Of a DNA stretch of 64,000 nucleotides, positions 44,306 through 54,372 are shown piece by piece (the first letter of the stretch is position 1; each line of letters starts with the position of its first letter). A model generated the notes under the pieces. The model searched no databases and was not told the DNA's origin. It was given only the letters and a program-made list of their open reading frames with translations. The stretch comes from Flavobacteriaceae bacterium PS02293 (GTDB taxonomy: Bacteria > Bacteroidota > Bacteroidia > Flavobacteriales > Weeksellaceae), in assembly GCA_029960045.1 (NCBI GenBank), contig JASCOV010000013.1:1-64000 (forward strand), read 5' to 3'. Both the position numbers and the translations under genes were made by a program.

Positions 44306-44338
44306 AAAACATCTCAATTAATCGTTGAGATGTTTTTT
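44306..44338 (+). terminator. Terminator of the GH5 gene
   Basis: AAAACATCTCAA, 7-base loop, TTGAGATGTTTT and more T. Confidence 0.85.
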
Positions 44339-44417
44339 ATTTCAGTAAATTTAAGTTTTGGCTGATAAATTGCCTACAGAAAAAGATTATACTTAATCTT
44401 AAAAAATAACTGATACT

Positions 44418-46886
44418 ATGATGAGATCGCTCTATCTGCTTTTATTCTCAATTTCATTTTCAATGCTTTATTCTCAAAGCACACTTACCGTTACAAGATC
44501 TGACAATCAAAAACCTATTAAAGGTGCAACTGTGTCTTGTAATAATCGGGTTTTAGGAAAAACAAATGAAAAAGGAATTATCATTTTTACAACCAAATGT
44601 CCAAAAGTAGATGTGGAAATCGATAATTATATCGGTGACGAAGTGGTGGTTGATAAAGTAATGGAGCTGACACTTGATCGGGATAATGTCAAAAATAATC
44701 AGATACAAGGCGTGGTTCTTTCCAATGAGACAGATCCACGAGCATTAGCAATCATCGATAAAACCTTCAAAAGATTCAAGGATAATTCACCAAATGCATT
44801 GGATTCTTATTCCTATAAATCTTACGAGAAAATGTCTTTTGATCTAGATAAGGATAGTATTCAGGATTATTCAAGATTTTTTGAAGCTAGGGAAGATTCA
44901 CTTTCACGAGCTAAGAATCGCTTGCTTCCAAAGAAAGAGAAAGACAAAAAAGATTCTATCGAAGGTGAACAGATGATGTCAGTAGCTAAAAATAGCAAAC
45001 TGTTTTTATGGGAACGTGCGATGGAATTTCTTTATTCAAAAAAGTATGGCGAGAAAGTCAATATATTGGATAACAGAATTTCCGGATTGAAAAATCCAGT
45101 CTATGAAATGCTTGCTTTAAGATCGAATAGAGATAAAATCCCAAGAGAAATTCTACCTGAGAACAGAAGTCTTTACAGATATTTTCTTACAGATTCTATC
45201 GAGATTGAAGGGAGAATGAATTACGTCATCAGATTCCGACAGGTAGATTACAAAGTTCCTATTAACAGAAGAAAATACAACGGTTATCTCTACATTGATA
45301 AAGATTCTTATGCCATCAAAAAGATTGAAAGCAACAGCAAAGTAAAATCTGATGGTAACATCACTTCCATTTGGATTCCAATTAATGATAAATGGTTTCT
45401 GAAAACCGAAAACCTCAAAATCAAAATGGGTGTTTCTGAATTCGAAACCGTTCAGAAAAAGCCTAATGAAACTGCCGAAGAGAAACAAGCCAGACTTGAT
45501 AAAGTGAAAAAATTCGGTAACTATGCTTATATGAAAGCAGATTATTTCGATTTCAAAACACCTGTTGAACTGAAGTCATCTCAGTTCAGCGGATATACAA
45601 TGAAAGTCGAAAATACTGATGGAACATTATTAAGCAAATACAGAACAGACAGCCTTTCTGAAAGAGAAAAACTCACTTATGTAAAGATTGACAGTCTTGG
45701 AAAAAAATATACTTTGGACAGAAAAATCAAAGTTCTGACTGCTTTGTTAAGAGCAAAATTTACCGTAGGAATGGTAGACATCAATCCGTTGCAAACGAGA
45801 TATAACCGATACGAAGGTCTGAGATTAGGCGCAGGTTTTAAACTGAATGAGAAGTTCAACAAGTATATTTCTCCCGATGTTTATTTGGCTTATGGTTTCA
45901 AAGACCGAGGTTTCAAATACGGAGCTGGAGTAGATTTCAAAACAACTTTGGAGAGAAACTCCTTTTTCCGTTTCGAATATTTCAATGATGTTGCGGCTTC
46001 CGGGAGATTCAGTCAGAATCTTTGGAGTGCCAAGATGAATATTAATAACAGCGGAATGTCCATCAGAAATGATAAATACTACAAATATGACGGTTTCAGA
46101 TTTGGTTATCAGGTCGATCTTTCCAACTCTCTGACTTTGGATGTTTCCGGGAAAAAACAGAACGAAGAATCGGGTTATCCATATGAGTTTATGGGAATGT
46201 CCAGAAAGTTTGAAAATTTCAGTTCATTGGCAACCATCAAATTTTCTCCTAATAGCAGGAATATAATGACGCCTTATGGCAAATATACTTATGAACAGAA
46301 CTTTCCGGAAGCTTTTCTTAATTATGAACAAGGCTATAAAAGTTTAGGCGGAGAGTTTAACTACAGCAGGTTTGATGCATTGATTACGCATCAGTTTCGT
46401 GGTTCTTGGGGAACAACTTTGGCTCGTGTTTACGGAGGATATTACTTAGGTAAAGCACCTATTTGGCATACGTTTGAGATGGGTGGTTTGGATGCTAATA
46501 GTGGCACTGGTGTTTTGTCCAATTTTTCTTTGACCAGTTATTTGGGATTTGCGACGATGACTTCTGGTAAGTACTTCAATGATAAGTTTGCGGGCTATTA
46601 CGTTTCACACCGTATTCCTTGGTATTTCAAAAGTTTTGGTAAAAATACTTCCAGTTTCGATGTTATCTACAGGGGTGTTGTGGGAGATATGAAGCATCCG
46701 GAATACCACGTGGTAGAGAACTTTTCACCACTGGATCATCTTTATCAGGAAGTTGGATTTGAGTATAATAACTTCCTCAGTTCAAGATTCAATCTGGCAT
46801 TTTTCTATAGAGTTGGGTATTATAACACCAGTAATTTCAAAGATAATTTCGGAGTTCAATTGAAGCTCAAGTTGCTTGAGTTTTAG
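44418..46886 (+). CDS. DUF5686-family outer-membrane protein with carboxypeptidase-regulatory-like domain (822 aa)
   Basis: A signal peptide (cleavage near LYSQ), a CarboxypepD-regulatory-like beta-sandwich (STLTVTRSDNQKPIKGATVSC), then the long DUF5686 region with many beta strands expected to form an outer-membrane barrel. DPRALAIIDKTFKRFKDNSP after the sandwich is typical of the family. Function unknown. Either of two adjacent ATG codons may be the start. Confidence 0.85.
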   Translation: MMRSLYLLLFSISFSMLYSQSTLTVTRSDNQKPIKGATVSCNNRVLGKTNEKGIIIFTTKCPKVDVEIDNYIGDEVVVDKVMELTLDRDNVKNNQIQGVVLSNETDPRALAIIDKTFKRFKDNSPNALDSYSYKSYEKMSFDLDKDSIQDYSRFFEAREDSLSRAKNRLLPKKEKDKKDSIEGEQMMSVAKNSKLFLWERAMEFLYSKKYGEKVNILDNRISGLKNPVYEMLALRSNRDKIPREILPENRSLYRYFLTDSIEIEGRMNYVIRFRQVDYKVPINRRKYNGYLYIDKDSYAIKKIESNSKVKSDGNITSIWIPINDKWFLKTENLKIKMGVSEFETVQKKPNETAEEKQARLDKVKKFGNYAYMKADYFDFKTPVELKSSQFSGYTMKVENTDGTLLSKYRTDSLSEREKLTYVKIDSLGKKYTLDRKIKVLTALLRAKFTVGMVDINPLQTRYNRYEGLRLGAGFKLNEKFNKYISPDVYLAYGFKDRGFKYGAGVDFKTTLERNSFFRFEYFNDVAASGRFSQNLWSAKMNINNSGMSIRNDKYYKYDGFRFGYQVDLSNSLTLDVSGKKQNEESGYPYEFMGMSRKFENFSSLATIKFSPNSRNIMTPYGKYTYEQNFPEAFLNYEQGYKSLGGEFNYSRFDALITHQFRGSWGTTLARVYGGYYLGKAPIWHTFEMGGLDANSGTGVLSNFSLTSYLGFATMTSGKYFNDKFAGYYVSHRIPWYFKSFGKNTSSFDVIYRGVVGDMKHPEYHVVENFSPLDHLYQEVGFEYNNFLSSRFNLAFFYRVGYYNTSNFKDNFGVQLKLKLLEF

Positions 46887-46934
46887 TATTTTATTTTCAT
46901 TAATTTTAAAACTTCAAATTGTTTTAATAAAGAT

Positions 46935-47234
46935 ATGAACGACCTATTCAAACAACAGGTTTATGAGATCACTAAGCTTATTCCGAAAGGACGGGTTTCC
47001 ACTTATGGAGCCATTGCAAAAGCTGTAGGCTATCCCAATCATTCCCGCCACGTTGGTAATGCAATGGGTGGTTGCCCGAAAGATGTTCCTGCACATAGGG
47101 TCATCAGTAGTTCAGGAAAATTGTCTGTTCCTTCTTTTAAGGAAAGATTAGAAAAGGAAAATGTTGTGGTACAGGAAAGTGGTAAGATTAAAGATTTTAA
47201 AATACTTTTTTGGAATCCTTTGGAAGAACTATAA
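46935..47234 (+). CDS. Alkyltransferase-like (ATL) protein lacking the MGMT cysteine (99 aa)
   Basis: MGMT-type DNA-binding domain: KGRVSTYGAIAKAVG, HSRHVGNAMGGCP, then PAHRVISSSGKLS. The catalytic Cys of PCHRV in O6-alkylguanine transferases is Ala53 here. ATL proteins of this kind bind O6-alkylguanine without repairing it and hand the lesion to nucleotide excision repair (known for E. coli Atl and S. pombe Atl1, which carry PWHRV). The helix-turn-helix and Tyr finger appear intact. It lies between the DUF5686 gene and a terminator. Confidence 0.9.
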   Translation: MNDLFKQQVYEITKLIPKGRVSTYGAIAKAVGYPNHSRHVGNAMGGCPKDVPAHRVISSSGKLSVPSFKERLEKENVVVQESGKIKDFKILFWNPLEEL

Positions 47235-47237
47235 AAT

Positions 47238-47267
47238 AAAAACCATCTCAATATTGAGATGGTTTTT
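47238..47267. terminator. Bidirectional terminator
   Basis: A perfect 30-base palindrome, AAAAACCATCTCAAT and its complement, between convergent genes. Confidence 0.85.
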
Positions 47268-47289
47268 GTCTATTAAAGATACTTTTTAC

Positions 47290-49800
47290 TTATTTAAAAG
47301 CATCAATTGTTTTGTTAATCGCATCAATCTGCTGATTGACCGTAGCGCTATTAGGATTTTTTTTCAGAACTTCCATTTTCTTAGCAAGTCCGTCTTTTAA
47401 CATTTGAACGATCATCATTTTCACTTGCGGATTGTCCGGCATTTGAGATTTTGCTTGAACCAAAACTTTAGTTACTTTTTCTGTCGCTTTCAAGTTATCA
47501 GAAGACATAATCCAATTGTAACCTTCCTCAGCAGATTTACCAAGCGTTGGGTCTTGGAATTTGATGAAAGGGTAGAAGGCAACGGTTGTACCTATTGCGG
47601 GCATTTGTTTCTCAATCTTATTCTTTACAATGATTGGAAGCAATTTAGAAATCAAATCATCCGATGCACCATTCAAATCAATATTCTCAATAGATGCGGC
47701 TGCTTTTGATGGATCCAATTCTGCGATTCCTGCCAATGAAGAACCTTTTACGGCATTAGAAACGGCATTCAGACCCTTTTCATAGATAGAGCTGTATTTA
47801 GCATTTTTAGTTTTTGCTAAAGCTGAAATTGCAGCTGCCTGAACCAAAGTTTTTGGATCATTGGAAGCTAATTTCTCTACATCAGCAGTTAATGCTTTTG
47901 CTTGATCTGGATTACTCAAATCAATCAATTCCAAAGCCTGTTCTCTTATTCTGAAGAAAGGATCTTTAAGTGCTGCAGCCAACAATTTGATTCCTGCAGG
48001 ATTTTTTCCAGCGTCTTCTTTGATATTACTAAGAGCGATTGATTTGCTTTTATATTCTTTTGATCCCAAAAACTGAAGAAGACTTTGTTCAGGCGTTTTA
48101 GTTTCGGTAACATCCGCTACCAGAATTCCGTCTGCGTTGATATTGATCAAATCAGGCGTTTTAGAAGAATCAAAAGTGAAAGTATTTTTAGCTTTTGCAT
48201 CTACCCAAACATTGAAACGTTTTGGTTTTCCATTATCGTAAACATCAACTGCCAAAGGAAATTCGAAAGGCTGATCTTGAGATTGATTGATGACAACAGT
48301 CACTTGCTTTTTGACAGGCTCGTAAGTAGAAGTATAATTCAACTTTGGATGTCCGCTTCCAAAATACCATTGATTAAAAAACCAATTCAAATCCTTTCCA
48401 GACACCTTTTCGAATGCTAATCTTAATTGATGAGCTTCTGCATTTTGGTATTCGTAAGTTTTAAGATACTCGGTAATTCCTGCGAAGAACGCATCATCGC
48501 CAAGATAATTTCTCAACATATGAAGAATCCCGCCACCTTTCTGATAAGTCACCAAATCAAAAACATCCTCACGAGAAGCATAATCAAACCTTACCAAATC
48601 CTTTTTGAAGTCAGCAGGATTGTGAACGTAGTGATCAACATCTTCCATCTGGTGGTAATCCGCTTGGTCTTTTCCATATTTGTACTCGTTCCAAAGATAT
48701 TCTGAATAGTTGGCGAAAGATTCGTTAACAGTTAAATTACTCCAGCTTTCCGCCGTTACCAAATCTCCAAACCAATGATGGAACAACTCGTGAGCAATGG
48801 TGTCTTCCCATTTATTCTCATCGATTAATTGTCCGGGTTTTTGAAGAATATCACTTCCGTGAAGCGTTGCAGTAGTATTTTCCATTGCGCCGGAAACATA
48901 ATCTCTTCCGGAAATTTGTGCATATTTTGCCCAAGGATAATCGTAGCCTAACTTCTTAGAGAAAAACTCAATCATTTCGGGAGTGTTTCCGTAAATCTGT
49001 TTTGCATAAGGCTCGTATTCCTTCTCGATATAATAATCTACGGGAATATTTCTCCATTTATCTTTCACGACTGCATATTCTCCAACACCCATAAAGAAAA
49101 GATAAGTCGAATGTCTCTTATCCATTACCCAATGGTCAGTTCTCAAGTTTCCGGATTCTTTTTGAGAATCTTTCAGAATTCCGTTGGAAAGTGTGACGTA
49201 TTTATCAGGAACAGTCATATAGATTTCCTGAGTTGTTTTCTGATTAGATTTATCGATTGTTGGGAACCAAGCCGAAGAAGATTCAGTTTCTCCCTGAGTC
49301 CAGATTTGAGTAGGTTTATCTGGGTCTTTGCCTTGAGCATTGATGAAATAGAGACCTTTTGCATCGTTAATTGCAGCACTTCCAGCCTGTTTTACTTCGT
49401 TTGGACGGGCTGTATATTTGATGTAAACTGTGTAATCCTGATTCTTTTGATAAGTTTTATCAAGTGTGATTTTCAACTCATCATTTTTATAATCGAATTT
49501 CAAAGGTGATTTAGAACCGTTTTTGTCCAAAGCCACTTCGTGAATCAGCATTCCTTTTGCATCAAGAACCAGTTCGTTGGTTGCATAGAAGAAAGGACTT
49601 GCTGTCAGCCATTCTTCACCATTCATTTGTTCTTTCTGATAATCGAAATTGACTTTCAGTTTGGTATGTTTAAGTTCTGTAGTTTTGGTGTGTGTTGCTC
49701 TGTAAGGAACGTTTCTCCCGGAAGTTTCTGTCTGTGCAAAAGCAACATTTGAATTAAAAATTGCACCCAAGAAAAGTGCAGCTATGAATATCTTTTTCAT
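47290..49800 (-). CDS. M1-family aminopeptidase with C-terminal HEAT-like region (836 aa)
   Basis: Exported zinc aminopeptidase. It has a signal peptide (cleavage near AFAQ), GAMEN substrate motif, HELFHHWFGD zinc motif starting at His337 with Glu in NESFAN, and a C-terminal helical repeat region (about 590-836) like the ERAP/HEAT domain of large M1 enzymes. No T9SS domain, so it is probably periplasmic. It differs from the M1 protein at 34826 in length, motif and export. Confidence 0.95.
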   Translation of the reverse strand: MKKIFIAALFLGAIFNSNVAFAQTETSGRNVPYRATHTKTTELKHTKLKVNFDYQKEQMNGEEWLTASPFFYATNELVLDAKGMLIHEVALDKNGSKSPLKFDYKNDELKITLDKTYQKNQDYTVYIKYTARPNEVKQAGSAAINDAKGLYFINAQGKDPDKPTQIWTQGETESSSAWFPTIDKSNQKTTQEIYMTVPDKYVTLSNGILKDSQKESGNLRTDHWVMDKRHSTYLFFMGVGEYAVVKDKWRNIPVDYYIEKEYEPYAKQIYGNTPEMIEFFSKKLGYDYPWAKYAQISGRDYVSGAMENTTATLHGSDILQKPGQLIDENKWEDTIAHELFHHWFGDLVTAESWSNLTVNESFANYSEYLWNEYKYGKDQADYHQMEDVDHYVHNPADFKKDLVRFDYASREDVFDLVTYQKGGGILHMLRNYLGDDAFFAGITEYLKTYEYQNAEAHQLRLAFEKVSGKDLNWFFNQWYFGSGHPKLNYTSTYEPVKKQVTVVINQSQDQPFEFPLAVDVYDNGKPKRFNVWVDAKAKNTFTFDSSKTPDLININADGILVADVTETKTPEQSLLQFLGSKEYKSKSIALSNIKEDAGKNPAGIKLLAAALKDPFFRIREQALELIDLSNPDQAKALTADVEKLASNDPKTLVQAAAISALAKTKNAKYSSIYEKGLNAVSNAVKGSSLAGIAELDPSKAAASIENIDLNGASDDLISKLLPIIVKNKIEKQMPAIGTTVAFYPFIKFQDPTLGKSAEEGYNWIMSSDNLKATEKVTKVLVQAKSQMPDNPQVKMMIVQMLKDGLAKKMEVLKKNPNSATVNQQIDAINKTIDAFK

Positions 49801-49871
49801 TCTTACGAATTTATATCGTTGATTATTTTAAAGTTTTATAAGTATTTGATTTTAAAGAATTGTTACAAAAA

Positions 49872-49890
49872 AAGTGGGAAATTCCCACTT
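49872..49890 (-). terminator. Terminator of thyA
   Basis: AAGTGGGAA/TTCCCACTT with a T-run on the minus strand, 5 bases past the thyA stop. Confidence 0.8.
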
Positions 49891-49894
49891 AATT

Positions 49895-50689
49895 TTATAT
49901 CGCCACCGGCGCTTTAATCCCCGGATGCGGGTCATAATTTTCCAAGGTAAAATCTTCAAAATCAAAATCAAAAATATCTTTAATCTCGGGATTCAATTTC
50001 ATTGTTGGTAAAGGTCTTGTTTCTCTTGAAAGCTGTTTCTGAACCTGCTCAAAATGATTATTGTAAATATGAACATCCCCAAAAGTATGAACATAATCAC
50101 CAACTTCTAAACCACAAACTTGTGCAACCATCATCAATAAAAGTGCATAACTCGCAATATTGAAAGGAACACCCAAGAAAACATCTGCACTTCTTTGGTA
50201 TAACTGAAGTGACAATTTTCCATCAGCTACATAAAACTGAAACAAAGCGTGACAAGGTGCTAAAGCCATATTCGGGATTTCTGCGGCGTTCCAGGCAGAA
50301 ACGATTAATCTGCGAGAATCTGGATTTTTCTTGATTTGCTCAATCACTTCTGAGAATTGGTCAACCACTTTTCCGTCTGCTCCGCTCCAGCTTCTCCATT
50401 GTGCTCCGTAAACAGGACCTAAATCTCCATTTTCATCTGCCCATTCGTTCCAAATTGAAACGCCGTTATCAGTCAGATATTTAGTGTTTGTATCGCCTTT
50501 GATGAACCAAAGCAATTCATAAATAATAGATTTCAAATGAACTTTCTTTGTCGTAACCAAAGGAAATCCTTTTGACAAATCATAACGTAATTGATAACCA
50601 AAAACACTGCGTGTTCCTGTTCCAGTTCTATCGGTTTTATCTGTGCCGTTATCTAAAATATGCTGAAGTAAATCTAGGTAGTTTTGCAT
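49895..50689 (-). CDS. thyA: Thymidylate synthase (264 aa)
   Basis: Makes dTMP from dUMP with methylene-tetrahydrofolate. DRTGTGTRSVFGYQLRYDL, then WRSWSGADG, the catalytic Cys in APCHALFQF, QRSADVFLGVPFNIASYALL and a C-terminal VAI. The length of 264 is that of E. coli ThyA. Confidence 0.97.
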   Translation of the reverse strand: MQNYLDLLQHILDNGTDKTDRTGTGTRSVFGYQLRYDLSKGFPLVTTKKVHLKSIIYELLWFIKGDTNTKYLTDNGVSIWNEWADENGDLGPVYGAQWRSWSGADGKVVDQFSEVIEQIKKNPDSRRLIVSAWNAAEIPNMALAPCHALFQFYVADGKLSLQLYQRSADVFLGVPFNIASYALLLMMVAQVCGLEVGDYVHTFGDVHIYNNHFEQVQKQLSRETRPLPTMKLNPEIKDIFDFDFEDFTLENYDPHPGIKAPVAI

Positions 50690-50709
50690 TGAATATAAAT
50701 AATAATCCC

Positions 50710-50717
50710 CAAATTTA
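50710..50717 (-). promoter_or_regulatory. -7 element for thyA
   Basis: TAAATTTG on the minus strand, 20 bases before the thyA ATG. Confidence 0.5.
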
Positions 50718-50741
50718 TGAAAAATATGGGAACATTATTTC

Positions 50742-51569
50742 TTAAAATATCAGAGTTTTTAACTGTTTTTTTTCATTCAGAATACTTAGTCCTAACCAAT
50801 ACAGCGGCGCTATTACAACTGCAGGAATCATAAACGGAAAATACAAGTCTGAGTTTACAAACAAAAATCCAAAACAAAATAAAACACCGATTATTGAGAA
50901 TATTGTAATAATAATCCCTTTCCATTTTTTAATGAAAGAATGATGCATCAAAATAATTGCAAACCAAATAGTAGAAATATAAAGCAAGATTCTTCCTGTT
51001 GCTCTCCAGTTTTCATAAATGATAACATACTGAAGGAAGAAATCTTTTGAATCTTTTCCTGAGTTTTTCCAATCAATTAGTTTTTCAGTAAACATAAACG
51101 AGTCATAATTGTCCCATAATAGAAAAGGAAGTCCTGCAATTAAAGGAATAGTAATTAATTTTTCGAAAGTGTTAAGTCGAGTCCAGAATTTCTTGAGAAA
51201 AAGAAAAATAGCGATATATACAATTACAACAGCGATAATCAAAAGAGCATATCTTGTTTTTTCTATGTAAGAAGAAGCTATTAGTGATTCGTCGCTTCTC
51301 GGAGGGCCAAGGTGCAAAGGTATCATTACTATCATTCCCAAAATGAATAGTAAAATAGCCGTTAGTTTTAAACCAAAAAAGCTTGACGCATAATCTCGTG
51401 TTGAAATTAGCATTAGAATAAGCATTACAACAGAAATCCCAAGACAATGTAATAGATACGAGCCAAATGTAGAATTGTCAACTTGATTTGGAAAGAAGTT
51501 TTCTAGAATAGGAAAGAAAGGAATCAATACCAAAATAGCATTGATAATAATGTTAAATAGTTTTTTCAT
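50742..51569 (-). CDS. Polytopic membrane protein of unknown function (275 aa)
   Basis: About eight predicted membrane helices and short loops, with basic ends and conserved-looking GPPRSDES and LLWDNYDSFMF loops. No family is recognised. It lies upstream of thyA on the same strand but thyA has its own -7 element. AT-rich codons, lineage-specific character. Confidence 0.75.
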   Translation of the reverse strand: MKKLFNIIINAILVLIPFFPILENFFPNQVDNSTFGSYLLHCLGISVVMLILMLISTRDYASSFFGLKLTAILLFILGMIVMIPLHLGPPRSDESLIASSYIEKTRYALLIIAVVIVYIAIFLFLKKFWTRLNTFEKLITIPLIAGLPFLLWDNYDSFMFTEKLIDWKNSGKDSKDFFLQYVIIYENWRATGRILLYISTIWFAIILMHHSFIKKWKGIIITIFSIIGVLFCFGFLFVNSDLYFPFMIPAVVIAPLYWLGLSILNEKKQLKTLIF

Positions 51570-51646
51570 CTTAATTTGTTTTTAACAAATATAATGATTT
51601 GATAATCAATTTGATGAAAAATTATTTTAAAATTTATGAATCAAAA

Positions 51647-51670
51647 AAATCCTTTGTAAATAAAGGATTT
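51647..51670 (-). terminator. Terminator after the serine hydrolase gene
   Basis: AAATCCTTT, 6-base loop, AAAGGATTT with a T-run on the minus strand, about 80 bases past the stop. Confidence 0.7.
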
Positions 51671-51751
51671 CGGTGTTTTTAAATGTTATTAATGTTGATA
51701 ATTTGGTTTTTGAATTGTGCAAAATTCAATGATTAAGTGATTAATGTGAAC

Positions 51752-53314
51752 TTATTTAATTTTTTTTAAGTCCAAATCCTGAAAATCAAAACTAAAATCA
51801 ATATTCGGAGAGATACCTTTCATTTTTATACTTTCTGCTTTTCCTTCTTCATCCAATGTGAAAATGGCGAAAGCATCGGCATCAAAACCTCTGTATTCCC
51901 ATTGGATTGCAAAGGTGTTAGCTTTATAGAATTTCATTGGGCCATTAAGTTTTGGCGAACGATAAGACTTGAACCATAATTGATTATCTTTCATAAGAAC
52001 TTCACATTTACCAAACCATTTGTCTTCATAGATTCCGATATAATCTTCATTTTTAATTTTCACATTTTTGTTGTCAGCTACTGTTTTCCAAACTTTATCA
52101 GTAATTGCATCTCCTTCTTTTAAACGGTTTTTGAATCTAGCAGAATATTTTGAAATCCAGTCTTCTTTAGGAACTTTCAGTATATAATCGGTTAGTATAT
52201 TTGCAACGGCATAGTCTAGGTAGATTCCGCCATCTTGCGTATTAGTAAGAACAATAATCCCGAATTTTTTATCAGGAATCATTCTTACAATCGACAACAT
52301 TCCATCCAATCCTCCAGTATGTTCTACTACAAAATTTCCGTTCATATCGGATAAATCAAAACCTAATCCATAACCTGAAAAATGTGTTTTGTAACGTTCT
52401 TCGAAATGAGAATCCATCACCGTATGGATTTTCCACATCTCGTTTTGACGGTCTTTTGTAAATAGTGTTTTATCAGATTTTTCACCATATTTTCCACCGT
52501 TCAACTGAAGCTGAACCCATTTTGTCATATCATTAACATTAGAAAATATACTTCCGGCAGCACCATTCATTTTACTGCTAAAATCATAAAGAGGAACAGT
52601 TGTTTTTTCTTTTAAATTAACAATATGTGGCGTTGCAATGTTCGGAAAGTCTTTGATGTAAGAATTGGAAGGATAAGAATTAGTCATTTGCAATGGTTGA
52701 AAAATTCTCGTTTGTATAAAATCTTCCCAAGACATTCCGCTAACTCTTTTAATCAATTCTCCTGCAACAAAATATAGCTGATTGTCATAATCCCACTTAG
52801 TTCTAAACGGCGAGACTGGTTTGAAATACTGTAAGTTTGTAAGAACGTCATTAATTCCAAAATCGCTTCCCGCAGGAAATTCCATCAGGTCGCCGGCTCC
52901 CATTCCGAGTCCGCTTCTGTGGCACAAAAGGTCTTCAATAATAAAATTTTCAGTGACGTAATTATCATACATTTTGAATTCAGGAATGTATTTTGTGACC
53001 TTGTCATCCCATTTTATTTTTCCTTCATCTACCAAAATAGAAAGTGCGGCAGTCGTAAAAGCCTTACTATTGGAAGCAATCTGGAAATTGGTAAATTGAT
53101 TTACAGGTTCTTTTGTAGTTAGAGATTTCATACCGTAACCTTTTTCAAGAACAATTTTTCCATTTTCGATAACAGCAATAGAAGCACCGACAACACTGAA
53201 TTCTTTCATTGATTTTTCCATCAAAGAATCAATTTTTTTTGGTGAAATCTGAGCAAAAGCTACTTGAAAAAAAGAAGTAGAAAATAGAGTAAATGTTATG
53301 ATTTGATTTTTCAT
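51752..53314 (-). CDS. Secreted beta-lactamase-fold serine hydrolase (520 aa)
   Basis: Class C beta-lactamase/esterase-type enzyme (Pfam Beta-lactamase). The ATG at 53314 gives a clean signal peptide ending AFAQ; an in-frame ATG 14 codons upstream lies in the neighbouring terminator. The catalytic SNSK (SxxK) motif and the YDN (YxN) motif are visible, and HTGG takes the KTG position. The C-terminal 150 residues form an extra lipocalin-like beta domain. Substrate unknown; antibiotic hydrolysis is not implied. Confidence 0.88.
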   Translation of the reverse strand: MKNQIITFTLFSTSFFQVAFAQISPKKIDSLMEKSMKEFSVVGASIAVIENGKIVLEKGYGMKSLTTKEPVNQFTNFQIASNSKAFTTAALSILVDEGKIKWDDKVTKYIPEFKMYDNYVTENFIIEDLLCHRSGLGMGAGDLMEFPAGSDFGINDVLTNLQYFKPVSPFRTKWDYDNQLYFVAGELIKRVSGMSWEDFIQTRIFQPLQMTNSYPSNSYIKDFPNIATPHIVNLKEKTTVPLYDFSSKMNGAAGSIFSNVNDMTKWVQLQLNGGKYGEKSDKTLFTKDRQNEMWKIHTVMDSHFEERYKTHFSGYGLGFDLSDMNGNFVVEHTGGLDGMLSIVRMIPDKKFGIIVLTNTQDGGIYLDYAVANILTDYILKVPKEDWISKYSARFKNRLKEGDAITDKVWKTVADNKNVKIKNEDYIGIYEDKWFGKCEVLMKDNQLWFKSYRSPKLNGPMKFYKANTFAIQWEYRGFDADAFAIFTLDEEGKAESIKMKGISPNIDFSFDFQDLDLKKIK

Positions 53315-53345
53315 AGGTGAAGATTGTTTTGTAAATATCATAAAA

Positions 53346-53373
53346 AAAGCATTCACTTTTAAATGAATGCTTT
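53346..53373 (-). terminator. Terminator of the SDR gene
   Basis: AAAGCATTCA, 8-base loop, TGAATGCTTT with a T-run on the minus strand. Confidence 0.8.
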
Positions 53374-53394
53374 AAATATTAATTTAAATTTTGA

Positions 53395-54144
53395 TTAAAC
53401 CGCTGTATAACCACCATCAACAAGATAATAACCGCCAGTCATAAAAGAAGATTTTTCTGAACTTAAGAAAAGCACTAGTTCTGCAACTTCTTCGGATTTT
53501 CCCAATCTTCCCATTGGATGTTTGGCAATCAAAGCTTTTTTATGTTCATCATCCAATTGATTCAAAAGTGGCGTATCAATATAACCAGGTCCAACAGCGT
53601 TACAACGAATATTTTTTTGTCCGTATTCCGCACCAATATTTTTCGTCAAACCAACAACTGCGTGTTTTGTTGAAGTATAGGCTGAAGAAAGTGGTGCTGC
53701 AACTGTTCCGTGGATGGATGCGATGTTTACAATGACACCACCGCCATTTTTCTCCATTTGTGTCAATTCATATTTACATCCGTAAAAAACGCCATCAAGA
53801 TTGATGTCGATTACTTTCTTCCAACCGTCCAAAGTATAATCTCCTGTTTGATTAGCTTCGCCACCGATTCCCGCATTGTTGCAGGCAATATCCAGTCTTC
53901 CGTAAGCTTCAACAGTCGCGTTTACAAGAGCTTCAACTTGTTGAGGATTTGAAGTGTCCGCCTTCACAAATGTTGCTTCACCACCTTCCGATTTAATTTC
54001 TTCAACGGCTGATTTTCCGTGTTCTTCATTGATGTCGGAAACCACAACTTTTGCGCCTTCTTTAGAATATAATTTTGCTATGGCAAGTCCAATTCCTGAA
54101 CCTGCGCCAGTAACCAAAGCTACTTTATTGTCTAGAATTTTCAT
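53395..54144 (-). CDS. Short-chain dehydrogenase/reductase (249 aa)
   Basis: Classical NAD(P)-dependent SDR: TGAGSGIG cofactor motif near residue 12, NNAG near 89, catalytic Ser before the YTSTK motif (Tyr and Lys near 155-159), and a C-terminal GGYYLVDGGYTAV. It resembles the glucose-1-dehydrogenase/FabG-like branch. Substrate unknown. Confidence 0.92.
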   Translation of the reverse strand: MKILDNKVALVTGAGSGIGLAIAKLYSKEGAKVVVSDINEEHGKSAVEEIKSEGGEATFVKADTSNPQQVEALVNATVEAYGRLDIACNNAGIGGEANQTGDYTLDGWKKVIDINLDGVFYGCKYELTQMEKNGGGVIVNIASIHGTVAAPLSSAYTSTKHAVVGLTKNIGAEYGQKNIRCNAVGPGYIDTPLLNQLDDEHKKALIAKHPMGRLGKSEEVAELVLFLSSEKSSFMTGGYYLVDGGYTAV

Positions 54145-54315
54145 AATGAATGAAATTTTAATTTGTTTATTGATGCCTTATTTAAAGCAAAAATGATGCA
54201 AAGCAAAAGTTTCTGACAGTTAATTGTTTCTTAAATGTTTCACATTGAATCAATGATGGAATTTGTCATCGAAACAATTTTGACTTTCTTCTATGAAATC
54301 CCTCGGTTTGTCTAT

Positions 54316-54323
54316 TAGATTTG
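54316..54323 (+). promoter_or_regulatory. -7 element for the efflux operon
   Basis: TAGATTTG, 49 bases before the TolC-like start. No correctly spaced -33 TTG. Confidence 0.4.
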
Positions 54324-54372
54324 ATATTATTTTCTATATGAGACAACTTTGTTCCCGTAAAACAGACGAACA

